Source of the DNA: Lasiosphaeris hirsuta
Taxonomy: Eukaryota > Ascomycota > Sordariomycetes > Sordariales > Lasiosphaeriaceae
Length of the DNA stretch: 64,000 bases
Assembly: GCA_030549175.1 (NCBI GenBank)
Contig: JAUKUA010000002.1
Coordinates: forward strand, 4,712,001-4,776,000
Reading direction: 5' to 3'
The notes beneath the pieces were generated by a model. That model did no database searches. It saw nothing but the letters and a program-made list of their open reading frames with translations, and had not been told where the DNA came from. A program made the translations under genes and the position numbers. How positions within the stretch are numbered: the stretch's first letter is position 1; each line of letters begins with the position of its first letter. Shown here one piece after another: positions 11,146 through 22,953 of this stretch.

Positions 11146-12727
11146 ATAGCCACCAACACCTAAATCTAGAGCAAGGAGATGGGGCAGCAAGTGACGGGGT
11201 CGGGTCGCTTTCCTTAGCAATCTGTCGAGAATTAGGGGGTTTCTTTTTTTCCCTCAGTCATTGTAATTATGCTTCACTTCTTGGGCACACGAGATATGCT
11301 CACTCATCAAGACAAAAGAGACGTAATACAAAGATGAGGGAGCGCCAGATCCGTCCCCCTCGTCCGTGAGCATTCTCTCTAATGACCGAGCGACTCGAAA
11401 CCCTGACAGCGAGCTCTCTCCCCTCTCTCGGGCTCGCCGCTACAGCCGCTCTCTTCAAAGGAGGGATGCTATGTGAGACGCAATGCGACGGTCCTGGGGG
11501 GGGCAGAAGCCATGCCGGCGGGGCGTGTGGAAGGCGGTTGGGTCCTTTGTGTTCTCTGGCGTTTGTGTTTGGCCTTGTGTCTTCGGGAAGACGCCTAGGA
11601 CTGCTTGGGTTGGGCTAGGTATCGTGGGCGGCTTGATTTGCCCGTTTGCTCGCTCTCATCAGACGAAGTTTTCCCTCCCTCTCCATTGGCATCGGGCCTT
11701 CCCCGCCGTCCCACACAGCCCCTGCTGCATGCGGCCAGCCAATCCGAGAGCACCTCGCACAGGTCCTGCCTGCGTCTGGACTGGACTGGCACGTGGTGTG
11801 CGAACTGTCTTGTGGTTTTTGCGGCCCATCTACTAATATCTAGGAATACTGCTCAATTAATACTACCACACCAGAAATGATTGCGGCCCTATAATTGAGA
11901 CCAGTCAATTATACTCAAGCTCTTGATTCCCATAGTCCTCCTGTCTTTTACCATTTCATTTGAGGGGCGTTGCTGGAGAACTGACTTTTATGCTGTAGGG
12001 TGTTAGTAGGCCGGGCGCAAAACACAAGACAATTCGCACTGGGAATGTATCCTGACACTGCCGCCAGCTAGTTCATCCAAGGCATCCTCCCGCAGCTGAT
12101 CTGCGCAAGACAAAGCGAAACGAAACCTCTCTTTTGGCAGCAACTTACAGACCAAGGCGGGGGGGAAGGGGAAAGAAAAGAAGAATCCGGACCAGCAAAG
12201 AGACCCTTCCCACTGCCATTAGGGCCTGCCTGGGAGCGAAAGTGTAGACTCGAAAAACGACTGGAACTGGTCACCAAGACGCAGCATATCACATCTCTCC
12301 CGGACAGACCCACCTCGGCAGACCGAAGCGACCCAGAACGGCCAGCGGGGGTTCCCTCGTCCTCCCCACCACACCACGCTCCATGTTTGGGGAGAGAGGG
12401 AGCCGCACCAACAAGCGGACTCTGGCTCCCTGGCTGAGTGAGCGCCAGACAGACGGGGGGGAACAGGGCGCCAGGGCTGCGTCGTGCGCACGCCCGAGCC
12501 TTTGGGATTCGAGAAAGCTTCAATGCTTGTAGCCATAATAATATCCCTTGGTCACATCGTGGCCGCTGACAGAAGACGGGACCCCACCAAGGCTGCCGAC
12601 GTGGAGCTGGAGAAGGAGAATTTTGAAAGGCATGTTTTGTGAACTGGCTTTGATCTTATCCGACATGATGGATTTCCAAGTGTAAGCTATCGACGTTGGA
12701 ATGCTTTTTGCCTCGGCCTTGTCTGCT
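11146..12727. other. No gene recognised
   Basis: Frames at 12068-12536 (minus) and 11382-11836 (plus) are long but overlap each other's strands, are low in family character and rich in Trp, Gly and Cys from GC-rich sequence. I would not call them genes. Confidence 0.4.
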
Positions 12728-13820
12728 CTACAAGATTTCAAGATGAGAACGGAGAGAGGTGCGTGGGGGCTGGAGCCTGAGCAACTGTTGAGCGAGCATT
12801 AAAGGCCTTGTACCATGCCTCGGTTTGACATCCGGATCTTCAATGCCGGGATGCCGCAGCAACTGCTCGACTATGCCTTCATATCTCGCTGATCCGCGCA
12901 AGTGGATAGTGGCCGCCCATCTGTGCATATTGGCAAAGTTCGGGTCCGTGTCGGCATGTCCCCAGCAAAATGGTGTCCAGCCTCTTGAAGTCGTGCCAGT
13001 AGTAAATCCTACAATTGCCTCGTTGCCGCTGAGGAGCCCACCATGATGGCTTCGAACCGTCTGCGTCCATGTTTTGCCAAGCGAGAAGGTGTACTATATC
13101 CTTCCACCCTCGAATCAATGGCCACATTAAGGCGGTATAACCCTTATGACCTCTGACGTGAGGTTGCATGTCGGGCCGCCCCAGTAGCAGCCTCGCGATA
13201 CCGCGGTGGTTGTTCCGTGCCGCAAAGTACGAGGGCGGTCTGTCCGATAGCATTTTCGACGTTGAACGTCGATAACGTTCCGCGTCAACAGTAGCTGTAC
13301 AACATGCTCATGCCCATCTTCAGATGCGTAGAGTAGACAATGGCCCCATGTCGGCTCCATGCCCTTGGCGTGCGGCAGCCTCGAGAACGGTGTTCCAAAG
13401 TATCCTCGTCGGTGTAAGCTTGCTCCGTGCTCGAACAATCGGCGGGTAATACCTGTATGGCGAGTGTAGGCAGCAGCATAGAGGGCGGAGCCGAAAGTCT
13501 GGTCTGAGGCGTTCGCATCGGCACCCGCCATCAGCAGCGTTTGTACCATGGCCCTATCCCCCGGAGTACGCCGCCACCTGAAGACCGTTATGGGACATGA
13601 TGCACCTCGTCGCCTCCTCACGCGCTGAGCTCCCGTCCCATTCCGGCTGGGGAGGAGACGGGCTGAGCAGTGCAATTTCCAGACATTCTCGATGAGATTG
13701 TGGTCCAATTTCCCAAAGACGCAGCGTGAGACAACATTGTCGAAGAGCTCTGAGAGAGAGGTCGCCAGCCGTCAACAAAAGGAGGTCTGCCGATAAGGAA
13801 GTGGCCTCAGCTGAAGGCAT
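12728..13820 (-). pseudogene. Ankyrin-repeat protein, frameshifted
   Basis: Minus-strand frames contain clear ankyrin motifs: GLQVAAYSGD plus RAMVQTLLMAGADANA, GSALYAAAYTRHTG, LLYASEDGHEHVVQLLL, FAARNNHRGIARLLLG, GYTALMWPLIRGWKDIVHLL and YEGIVEQLLRHPGIEDP. They fall in different frames, so the protein cannot be read through. One shift is visible at about 13558-13562, where five G replace the four needed to continue from YSG into DRAMV. At least two more are needed near 13250 and 13040, and the last repeat mixes two frames. The array would have had at least six repeats. Short in-frame introns do not resolve the shifts. Confidence 0.7.
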
Positions 13821-14023
13821 GCAAGTCCGCCACTGTTATTCCAAGTCAGAGTCATCATGCGTATGCTCAACGAGAACCTTGAGCGCATCAAGGTTTTCGA
13901 GAGCGCCGAGTGCCGGCCCGAGTTGTGGGGGACACGGAGCAAAAAGGTCAAAATGGTCTTCTCCAGCCCTGTTTTACTGAAAAAAAAGTAAATGCGTAAA
14001 GGAGTAGACATTGACACTGCAAG

Positions 14024-16012
14024 TTAATAAGCACGACATAACCGCCCATTCTGCGTCGGAATCTCAGTCTGCCCTTGAACCGCCCAGCCTTCGCTCCCCG
14101 GGGTCGCCGGTGCCCAGAAGACCTGGTTCGGATCCCTCGCCTGCTTCACTTTCGCCAGCTCATCATAATTCGTCCCAAAGAATGCACTCTGCCATTCCGG
14201 CTCCAAAAGATCCGCCTCGTTCATGTATGCACCACCCCCGGGCGTCGCAGCACGCAGCGCATCCATATGCCGATCCAGCCGGGCTTTTGCAGCCGCAAAC
14301 TGCCCGGATGTGATATCGGCCATGTTCACCGTGTCAAACACGTCAGCGTGCATGACCGCATCACGCCAGACGGGATTGACACCGGTCGGACCGGGAAACC
14401 CGGCGGCTTGCAGTGTTGGCGCCATGTTTAGACCGTGGAAGGTGTATCCATCCTCGACGGCGGCGCGGGCAGCTGCCATGGCAGCGGCGAAGAGTGCGGG
14501 GTCCTCATAGGCGGCGCGTGGGAAGAGGCGGGATGCAAAGCGGCCGTTTCCGGGACCACCACCCGTCCCGCCGCTTTGAGCGCTGTAGAGCTGGGTGGTG
14601 GGTGTGTTGATGGCCACTGGAATGCCGAGGTCGTTTAGGGTCTTGAGCAAGGGCTGGACGAACTCTGCTGCTCGAGTCGGCGTCATGCCCGGCATCTGCA
14701 CCCGGGCTTGCATGGTGAAGCTCGTGTTGCTGCCTCGGATGCCGTTCGTCCAGAGGTAGCCTCCAGCGTCGACGGTAGGGATGCCGAAGGCGAAGACGGC
14801 GTTGAATCCCTCCCAGAAGGCGTCCTTGTCGGTGATTGTTGGGTCCGGTCCGGGAGCTGTAGACGCCGCGGCACCGCCACCGAGCGTGAAGGTGAAGCTC
14901 GCAACAGTCAGGTTAATAGGAGGGTGGGCCTTGACGATAGCTGATGTGATGACTCCATATGTGCCTGCTGGGGTCAGCATCATCTGGCCGAGCAGGTTGG
15001 TGAGGTCGACTTACTCCCACCCCCTCCGCGCAGCGCAAAGAAGAGGTCGCGGTTAGTCTGCGGATCCGCCGTCACAGCTCGCCCATTAGCTGTGACAACT
15101 TGGAGAGAGAGTACTTGATCCACCCCGAGCCCGTATACGGAACTGAGAGGTGAGTGACCCCCTCCCGCAATCCAACCTCCGTACGAGCCAACCGTGAGAC
15201 AGGATGCGGCAGTGAGAGTCACATTGCTCGCCAGCGCATGACCGAACGCTTCGTATACCTGTAACCCGGCCCCAACTCTGGCGGCCGTACCAGCGTAGTT
15301 CCCGCCTGGCTGCTTGTAATCTGTCAACAGTTCGAAACCCTTGAGGTAGTGAGTCCAAATACTCAAGGACCCTGCTCCGGCGCTTCTGCCGACGGATTCA
15401 TGGCCGGTGTTTCTTCATCACCCGGTTAGTAATGCCAAACCGCCAAGCAGGTCCACTTTGGTGAGCTCACTTGATGATCAAGCGCACGTTTGTATTCCTC
15501 GCAAAGTTGACAGCAGCTTGGACATGCTTGACGCTCGTCGCATTAACCACATACACGGGAAATCCTCCTTGGGTGCAGTTTCCGGTAGGATTCCTCGATG
15601 CCAGGCAGGTGTTGCCCTGCGGCCACTGCGTCAGGATGGTGACGGGGTCGTCGAGGTAAAACGTGGTACGGCTTGCGTTGGCCAGGAGGAAGTTGCATTT
15701 GGCCGTGTCAAATACGGGAGAGGTTTGGTAGCAGACAGCTGCAGGCGGGAGAGGGTTTAGTAGGACACCGCCCAGAGAGGTATTGAGACGGTTCCATTCC
15801 TCCTGCGAAGGCCAGGCAGCGTCACCCGGGAAGGCTTTGCAGCGCTCGAGTCGTCCGGTTTGGATATGCCTTCCTTCGTCGCCAAAGGAGATGGAGCCGA
15901 GGCTGGACCCCTCTCGCTCGGTTAGCTCAACGTCATGCTCGGAGAAGGAGTCTGCTGTGACGACGATCCATGTGAGAATGGCCGAGACGAGGAGATGGTA
16001 TAGCGTCTGCAT
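14024..16012 (-). CDS. Secreted FAD-dependent oxidoreductase (BBE-like)
   Basis: Exons 15471-16012, 15015-15412 and 14024-14964 join through introns of 58 and 50 bases (donors GTGAGC and GTAAGT) into 1,881 bases, 626 residues. A signal peptide of about 20 residues begins the protein. The PCMH-type FAD-binding domain spans about 120-330 and includes NTGHES with a candidate FAD-linked His at about 185, then GRSAGAGSLSIWTHYLKG, and SCLTVG with Cys at about 252. Both attachment residues of bicovalent flavoproteins are thus present. GGWIAGGGHSPL and FFALRGGGGSTYGV follow. The C-terminal berberine-bridge domain ends with YMNEADLLEPEW, FFGTNYDELAKVK and DPNQVFWA. The enzyme should act outside the cell or in the secretory pathway on a small alcohol, sugar or secondary metabolite; substrate unknown. 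All motifs and splice sites are intact, unlike most neighbours. Confidence 0.93.
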
Positions 16013-16625
16013 CTTCAGTTAGGCTGCTTTCTTCCATCCGGATCTGGCGAGCCTGCGGTTGGAGACCCATTGCCCCTATAAACTCGTGGGATCCCTACCG
16101 ACAAGTGTGAAATGACTCATAATTATTGCTTCAGGGTCTTTCCGCACCGGACCGCAAGTTGTCTGGTTGGGCACCATTACGATGCAACACTAAAAACAGT
16201 ATAGCGGTTCGGTCCCTAGGCCGGTGCCTTGATCTAGCAGCCGGGAAACCATCCACAACAGGCCGCCGCTGTGATTTCTCAGCAAAAGGCGCCAATGTAG
16301 GGCTGAAGGGAACTTTGATGACTGCCGGTGAGGGGAGACTTTTGCTTTGACCGTTGCAGCCAAGGACTCACTTCCCGTCAAGCAACAGGCGAATAGACGC
16401 ACGGGGGTTCCGTTTTGGAAGGTGGGATTATCCCATTCTAGCCGAGTACAACAGCGGCTGAGGTGCCAACTTTGAGCTGAAGAGATTGCCTGCCTGTCCA
16501 AAATAAGAACCAATCTAACCTGCATGCATTGGTGACGGATACGGTTATTCAGGGGCAAAAGGAGTTAATAATACCGGCCGCTTCGACCACCAAGTGACAT
16601 CACTTAGACCAATGACCGACGAGCT
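16013..16625. other. Promoter region of the FAD oxidase; no gene
   Basis: Upstream sequence of the FAD oxidase gene. The open frame at 16190-16558 (minus) shows no family signature. Confidence 0.4.
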
Positions 16626-17720
16626 TCAGTCGTCGTTGCCATCCGGCCAAAAAGATTCGATTCCGTAACCTTTTACTAGCCACGGGGGAGAGACAGCTGT
16701 AAGTGGGCCAACATAAACTAGCATATGGGAAATTCTCCGTACTTTGAAATCATACTTTCCCCCCCCCAAACGCGCTGTCGTGATCTTTCGCTGAGGACAG
16801 ATGGCCATCAACTCATCGTAACCTCCGATCTTGAACAGTCCCCGCCCGTTCGTACCGGTTGTCTCCCGTTTCATGAAGTACCAGGCCGCAGGTTTCGTAG
16901 GAATCCTTCGCCGCATAGACAGACCGAGAAAGAAAAGCGACCCCCGGTCCGGCGGGATACCAAGTTTGCTCCGGACTGATTCGTTCTTTGGAACATCCCA
17001 TCTGTCATCTGACCAGATCTCTCCGATCGCTTTGGCGAGGTTGGTACTGGGTCCGCACCCGAATCGCCCCATGAGTCCTTCAAGCTCATGCTTTTTATTA
17101 GGACGGCGAATGGTCAGCTAGCCCCCCCTTGACGTGACTGAATGGGGCTTCTTGTGATGCAAGGTCTACCGAACTATGTAGAATCTTTACTCTGGTTGAT
17201 GGTATCGCATAGGCTTTTGCTTCGTGTGGGAAAATGGACGAGTCGATACGCCTGCGAATCTCGCTGGGAAGCACGACGTTCCCGGTGAGACCGTTTGGAC
17301 ACGTCACCGAACCTGATCGAACGAGATAGTCGATTTCGCGTCGCCTCTTGAAGGCCGAGAAATCCGTCATTGCAGCTCGAGGCTGAGGCTGCGGAGAAGG
17401 TCACCCACGAGTTCCTGGTAGACTTGGCTCACCTTTTGCAACCTCCTTTGTCTTGTCGGACGCCGAATCTTGGATAATGCAAAGAGAGTCAACCCAAAGA
17501 AAGGGGGATCTCTAGAGCTCGTGTTAGCGCTATCCCGTCTTGAGTGGTGGCGGGCAAGGCATCCATGGGCAGGCGGTTGTGGTATTCGGCGAGCCTTGCC
17601 ATCGTGGTGTGGAATGAGGCTGCGGGCCACCCAGCAGTAGCTCAATGTGGCATACGCGCCACCCTCGTTTGCCCAAGAAGTACAGAGTCCCGGCACCTCG
17701 CCCGTTATGTCGATCACGCG
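16626..17720 (-). pseudogene. HET domain protein, multiply frameshifted
   Basis: The minus strand encodes a degraded heterokaryon-incompatibility (HET) domain. Fragments in different frames read GGAYATLSYCW, GGPQPHST, LPMDALPATTQDGIALTRA, FLWVDSLCIIQDSASDKTKE, then SQVYQ and FSAASASSCNDGF, in the family order. The first break is at YCW, where three G replace four so that the following GGPQ lies in another frame; a second falls near HST and a third before FLWVDSL. Later open blocks (EIRRRIDSSIFPHEAKAYAI and the frame 16626-17072) look like the C-terminal region. HET proteins trigger cell death after fusion of genetically different hyphae; this copy cannot make the domain as it stands. Confidence 0.75.
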
Positions 17721-17787
17721 AGTGGGTAGTCGATGCCCTTGCGTCCCACTTTGGACAGTGTTCGTGCCCTCTTATTCCCGAATTGCA

Positions 17788-17829
17788 GATGCGAAGCCAC
17801 GGATGCGAAGCCACAGATGCGAAGCCACA
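17788..17829. repeat. 14-base tandem repeat, three copies
   Basis: Three near-perfect copies of GATGCGAAGCCACA (one base differs in the first) just 5' of the HET remnant on the minus strand. Confidence 0.9.
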
Positions 17830-18771
17830 GATCCATGACGACAAGACTCCGAGGCGAGACAGGATCGGGGCTGACAGGTCCTGCAGGAACAATCGATCAC
17901 ACCGGATCGTCTAGGTCGGAAATTAGTCGAATATAACAATGTGCGCCTTGTATCCATATCGTCATACCTGGGCCAGTTGCTACAGCCAAGTGCCAGCCTT
18001 GCTTAGGTGCTTGGCCATCGCGCAGGATGGATAAGAGCACCATTTTTCGTAGGCCCTCCCTGGTCCGCACACTGGAGAAAGCGGACAACGTACTCTGTCT
18101 TATCGTGAGCGCTTGTTGGGGTGGGATCCAGAAGCTTCGAAAGCACAGCCCTGGGTCGCGCGGGCGTGGATTTGGTCCCTTGAATCTCTGTGCTGTACTT
18201 CGAGACTGCTCAGCAGCTGAAAAACTCGTGCGCGGGGAGAAGATTCAATTGTTCAGAGGCCGTCGCAATTGTTGCAGTCGCGCAAGGGCCCCCCCCCCCC
18301 CCCCCAGTTGAACAGGCCTGCCCTTGTGTCAACGTCCCTCGGGGACCAAACACTCTCGCGTGCCATCGGCGAGTAATGATTGGCTGTCGCTGGAAGTTAT
18401 TGCTTCCGAAGTCCGCAGTGGTTTAACTCTGGTCCCTGCAAGAAGGCGGATTCGAAACGGCTTGACAGCGCGGCAATCTTGTCTGGTTGTTAGCAGTAAA
18501 AAAAGGCTAAAACCAGCCGCCAGCGGAAATACTTTGCATATTGAACAAGATCGGATTTTTCGCTCGGAGAAAAGTGGCGGCCACAGGCCACCTTACATAA
18601 TAGAGGTCCTTGTCAGGGCGGGCTGGCTTCGTCGTGAACGCACTTGGTCTCGCATTGCTTGAAGACAACCGAGGCGGGTTTTATGAATCCCAATCACGGC
18701 TCGAATATGACGACATGGTGCACATCTGCCAAACCTTTGTAAGCCGGCTGCGGAGCAGGTGCCGCGGCCTT
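17830..18771. other. No gene recognised; poly-C run
   Basis: A run of about 15 C lies at 18291-18305. Open frames here are short and uninformative. Confidence 0.4.
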
Positions 18772-19392
18772 CTAGAATTGACGCCAAACAAAGACTGCCC
18801 CTGTTAGGATCCAGTCCAAATACATTATAGCAGCCGCGGAGACAAGTACGGGGCTGCCCCCTATGCTGTAATACCCTAGTCCACGCATGGCAGCCAAATT
18901 CCTGAACTCCCTGTGCGGTGTACCCTTGTTCGAATCGTGCATCACCTCGGACTGGAGCTCGACGATGGCGCCAACTCCCTCACGCATGAACAAGGCGTGG
19001 GTGAGCCCCGCACCGTGTACTCCGATCAAGAGGTGTGCCTCCACAACGAGAAGGAGCTGCTCGGCAAGCAGAATGGAGGTGAAGTCGATCACCTGCAGGT
19101 CGATATGAATTTCGGACGGGATAGCAGTCCGGAGCGCGGCGAACAAGGCGTCCTGGCCAACTAGGCGTCTGGGTGCGGCGGTGCAGTCGCTCATGACCCA
19201 GTCGCTCTGCCACATTGGGTTGCTCGCGCCAGCCAGCGGGACATTGATGTTAGTCTCGGCGCCGGCGTGGCTCGGGTCAGCAAGGAGGTCGTTGAAGCGG
19301 ATGGGCTCCCGGTGGGCGAATATTCGCCAGACATCAAAGTAGGGGCCGTTGCTGTGATGATCGAGGATGACAACCTGCGTGTCCTGGGAGTG
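18772..19392 (-). pseudogene. GT61/EOGT-like glycosyltransferase, 3' half only
   Basis: The minus-strand frame, open from 19392 (just after a TAG) to its stop at 18772, gives about 206 residues of the C-terminal half of a DUF563/GT61 glycosyltransferase. Recognisable parts are VVILDH near the start, then LLIGVHGAGLTHALFM, the hallmark of the family's nucleotide-sugar site, then AIVELQSEV, and HREFRNLAAMRGLGYY. Full-length fungal members are about twice this long, with a signal anchor. No 5' half is seen; instead the 5' half of an aspartic protease lies immediately upstream on the same strand. I infer a truncated gene at a rearrangement junction near 19.4-19.5 kb. Confidence 0.75.
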
Positions 19393-19524
19393 CTATCGTA
19401 GTCGTAGGGCAACCCAAGGGTTTTTTCGGCTGCGGGAGGTGGTGGCGACTGTGTCGATGTCTTCCGGTCCGGTAGGCGATTGCTCAAATATGAACGCGAT
19501 GACGGGTGCCAGAGGAGGTGAGGA

Positions 19525-20132
19525 TCAGCCTAAGGTTGAGGGCGACTGTAAGCATGCTAATGTGTCGCCGGCCCAGGTAGCGGCGGGGTAGCATATTTTG
19601 TGCTGCTGCTCATGGGAAAGGAAGGGGCTAGGTGTGGTGAATGTCTTCTCTGCAGACTGCCTGGCACCTTCTACTCTGCGAAATGGTCTTTGCGAAGCTA
19701 ACATTTCGTGCCGTGTGACGCCTGTCCGCGTTGCCGAGTTGAAGGGGTCACATTGGCCTCCACGCATGGTCATGCACGACCTAGCGGGCCAAGGGACGTC
19801 GTTGTTGGAGAATGCGTAGCATAATATGCATGACCCAAATAGCATGGGGTTGTTGAGATGCCTGGGTTCTTTGTTAGGCATGCCGTACACGTTCATGGCA
19901 TCGGGTCCGATCACTGGGGAACAAAGGCCATGTCCTGCTCCGGAGTGCCAACTGCCATGGCGACTCCGCGTGCGCTGCTGTTGTTGCTCAAAGTGACATT
20001 TCCAATTCTGACGCTGACCAGATACGGCGCGCAGCTCGCTGAGGCCACTGTGACGAAGAATGCATAGTAGATGCCGTGGGAAGCAATTATCCAGCCACTA
20101 CGGTATGGTCGGGTGGTAGTAGAAACCCACAT
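19525..20132 (-). pseudogene. Aspartic protease-like, N-terminal half
   Basis: Minus-strand frames read the N-terminal lobe of a fungal pepsin-like protein: APYLVSVRIGNVTLSNNSSA, RGVAMAVGTPEQDMAFVPQ, then after a frame change NVYGM, CMTMRGGQCDPFNSATRTG and WAGDTLACLQSPSTL. The segment stops being recognisable at about 19525. The matching C-terminal half occurs 0.4 kb away on the opposite strand (20363-20799). The usual first catalytic DTG is not visible in the retained part, as in several divergent fungal members. Broken by a frame change near 19915 and by the apparent inversion. Confidence 0.6.
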
Positions 20133-20178
20133 CGACGTTGTATTCCATCGACATTGTATTCCATCGACATTGTATTCA
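20131..20178. repeat. 16-base tandem repeat, three copies
   Basis: Three copies of ATCGACATTGTATTCC (one variant base in the first, last copy changed at its end) lie between the two oppositely oriented halves of the aspartic protease remnant. Confidence 0.9.
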
Positions 20179-20362
20179 TCGTGTTTCCTGACCTTGAGGA
20201 TGCATGACTAATGGGGGCAGCCAGCTCTGACTATAAACAAACTTGGCTCACTGAACCACATTTTCACCCTTATGGACTCACCGAGGCGACCCGGAATACA
20301 GCACAAGTCTCATTGGGTCACCTCGGGTATGGGCAAAATCTACAGCAAGCCGTCTGATCGAG

Positions 20363-20799
20363 GTGAGGCCGTACAACTTGCCGTCGGCAAGACACAAGAC
20401 ATTATTGACAACCATGGGCGCCCTTTTTCCAAATGACCAATTGCTTTCTCTTGCCGGCCAGTCTACCGTGCCCTTTGCATTCTTGCCCGTGTTGCACAGA
20501 CATGAAACGACACAGTCCAGCCTCGACGACTTGCCACTAGGCATAGCGCAGAACTACTGGAACCACCAGGGATACCACGCACACATGTCGTTTGGGATGG
20601 GAGCGAGCTCGACGTTTCTGTCGGCGCTCGTGGGCTCGGGCAAGATCGTGACCCGCGCCTGGAGCATCTTTTGGGGCCGCCAGGGAGCCACCCAAAACAC
20701 GCAGCTCGACGGCAGCATTGTCCCCGATGCCCCTTGTCTCATGACGCTGCCGCGTGACCCTTATTTCGAAAACTTTGGCGACTACACGAACGCCTAGGC
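20363..20799 (+). pseudogene. Aspartic protease-like, C-terminal half
   Basis: The plus-strand frame from about 20500 reads SSLDDLPLGIAQNYWNHQGY, HMSFGMGASSTFLSALVGSG, KIVTRAWSIFWGRQGATQN and TQLDGSIV. This is the middle part of the fungal pepsin-like family that carries the LG-NSTLLN and SFFWG motifs. The family then continues with a GGYD block, but here the sequence jumps to PDAPCLMTLPRDP and stops at 20799, so the C-terminal lobe is also incomplete. The N-terminal half is on the minus strand at 19525-20132. The 140 residues preceding LDDLPLG are not recognisable. Confidence 0.65.
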
Positions 20800-21382
20800 T
20801 AGATTCTGGCTGAAAACGCGGCCGAGGGGAGGACCGACGGAAACTGAGCTTGAAGCGCGAGAAAAGCCAGAGCCGGGCGTACCGGGCCGGGCAGGAGACC
20901 AGCCGAGTCCGTCGGTATATGTCTTGGCATCGGATCTGCAGCCTGAGGTAGAGCTGGGTACCCGGGCGGAGCGAATGTAAGCGAGGGCCCGAAGCCTCAT
21001 ATGCGATACTGTCGGCAGTAGCTGACTCGGGTTGAATAATGTCACAGATCTCTGGGACGGGGATACGGGGAGTAAAGGGAAAATGATTCATCAATACCAG
21101 CACCAAAAATGTGCATGGGACAATTGCAGGACGGAATCTAATGCAACTAGAAGCCTGAATACAAGTAGAAAGCCAGAAGCGTATCCTTCTTGGTTTTCGG
21201 TGAGCTCGTTTGATCGTGGAGCGTTGGGATAAAGTAGTCGTACATGATAATGATTGCCGATTAGTCAACTCAAGCTGAAGGGGTCTCGATTATATCCTGC
21301 CCGTTAAACTCGGTAACCCCTATCGCTACGGTGGAGGTAATAGCCGCGGTAAGGTTAACGACAGCAAGTCCAGCACACGTTC
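20800..21382. other. No gene recognised
   Basis: The 243-residue minus frame at 20537-21268 is antisense to the protease half and has no family character; nothing else is supported. Confidence 0.4.
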
Positions 21383-22953
21383 TTACGTCTCCTGATTCGG
21401 GGTCGGCATGGGCGGCTGGTTGCTGGCTGGGATCGATGCTGGTAAATGATCTTGCTGCTCAACCGGGCCTGTGGCCCGGATACTCAATGTAATTGGGAGC
21501 TTGCTGGTATTGTCGTGGACGCCATCGTCGTCGTTGTCGTCATCGCCGCCGTTACTAGGTCCAATACCGTCAAGCCAGCTTCGTATATCGATTGATTCCT
21601 CGATCAGCCCTTCTTCAGGCGGGCCCGAGTCATCAGTATCGACAACGTTGTCATCAACATCTGCAGCGCCGGTTAAAGCGGCGATCTGGATCAAAGCCCA
21701 TTGAAGGTCGAATACTCGCTTCATCTTGAAAGCGTCCTCAGCTGCCACAACAACATCAAAGATGTCGCCTGTTATGACAGGCCGTGCGGTTGTCTTGAAG
21801 GCTGCAACTCCTTCGCGTATGTTGCAGGTATTTGTTAAGTGTGTCTGAAGATGCTGCTCATTTCGTACGCCCGATAAAGCTCCTGGCAACCAGTGAAACT
21901 TTAGGCGAACGAGCCGTTGCTCATCTGAAGGCCCGGGAAGAATGCCTTGGCACTTGAACCCAAGGTATGCCTTTCCCCACCACCTATACAGCTACGTATT
22001 CAGACTGATCATGTTCCAAGCCTAGTCGGAAACTCCAAGCCGTGCTGTAAACCATCTATTCCATTCGTTCAAGCTGGCTTCATCGCAATCAGAGATTATC
22101 GCAATCATATTGCCGAAACATTGCCTGAATCGTGAGAGTGTTTCAGGCCGTGTACATGTAGAATGTGGGATAATGTGGCAGACGTCCGGATCGGTAGTAC
22201 CCGTAACTACACATCGTCCACCATCAAGGTCCTGTCGAAGCGAAGCTTGGTTCTGATGGCGGCTCTGTTTGCCAGCCACGTCAACTGTCCCCGGAATATA
22301 TTTGGGATCCCCGTCCTTCTTGGACCGTTTTGGGGGCGGAGCGACAGACTTGGCTGTATTCTTGCGTTTTCTGGGAGAAGCTGGCATAGACGTAGAAGCT
22401 GGCACAGACGCAGAAGCTGCCACAGATGCAGAAGCTGCCACAGACGCAGCAACGCCAGTCTTGGCCTTGTCCTCTCGTGTAAGGACTATAACAGGTTGGA
22501 TAAACTTGAGAAAGAATGTCGGAACATACATAAGTGGACAAGTTCATAGACATTGTCAAGGGTTACTTTTATGAGCTTTATCGCCGAGTACCCGCTCCAA
22601 GACAGATCATTTGCTGATCGTAAGACTGGTAGCGGAGCAACAAGTAATGCGGCAAAACCATAGTCGTCGAATCGGTAATCTTGGCGCCCTACCACCACCC
22701 GAATCCTGTCTTCCATCTTCGCAATCAGCTCCAGCCGTTCGGTAAGCCCATCCAGCGGCAGGATGCCTGCGGAGATCTCCCTCGGCGGATCGCTGTCTAG
22801 AAAGCCACCGAGGGTCTGGCGGTCCAGCTCTAGCTGCTCTCGCTTGATGAAATCGAGCGTGGCCTTGAGGATTTTCCGATCGCTCCGACTTGGACTGCTC
22901 GTCAGGAAATCCCTGTACTGGCCGAGCAGATCGGCGCTGGTATCGCTGGACAT
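21383..22953 (-). CDS. HNH (HNH_2) nuclease-domain protein
   Basis: Exons 22530-22953, 22053-22485 and 21383-21983 join by introns of 44 (GTATGT...TTATAG) and 69 bases (GTTTAC...GTATAG) into 1,458 bases, 485 residues. An in-frame ATG at 23064 is an alternative start; I chose 22953 (MSSDTSADLL), where family-like sequence begins. Residues 1-140 form a charged helical region (ILKATLDFIKREQLELDR). Residues 149-200 hold a low-complexity AAS-rich repeat and two basic clusters (RKRK, KRSKK), possible nuclear signals. The HNH_2 core follows: GGRCVVTG at about 230-237, VCHIIPHS at about 243-250 and EWNRWW, then a C-terminal half ending in an acidic linker. Such proteins are frequent in ascomycetes and poorly understood. 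The gene is intact; nuclease activity is inferred only from the motif. Confidence 0.85.
22376..22450. repeat. 18-base coding tandem repeat
   Basis: About four copies of an 18-base unit (AGAAGCTGCCACAGACGC) inside exon 2 of the HNH gene, encoding an ASVAAS-type repeat. Length variation here would keep the frame. Confidence 0.85.

Noticed and set aside
14075..14944. Plus-strand frames over the FAD oxidase
   Set aside because: They mirror the GC-rich coding sequence of the minus-strand gene, whose domains are unambiguous.
20537..21268. 243-residue minus-strand open frame
   Set aside because: Antisense to recognisable aspartic protease sequence and rich in Arg and Ser with no motif.
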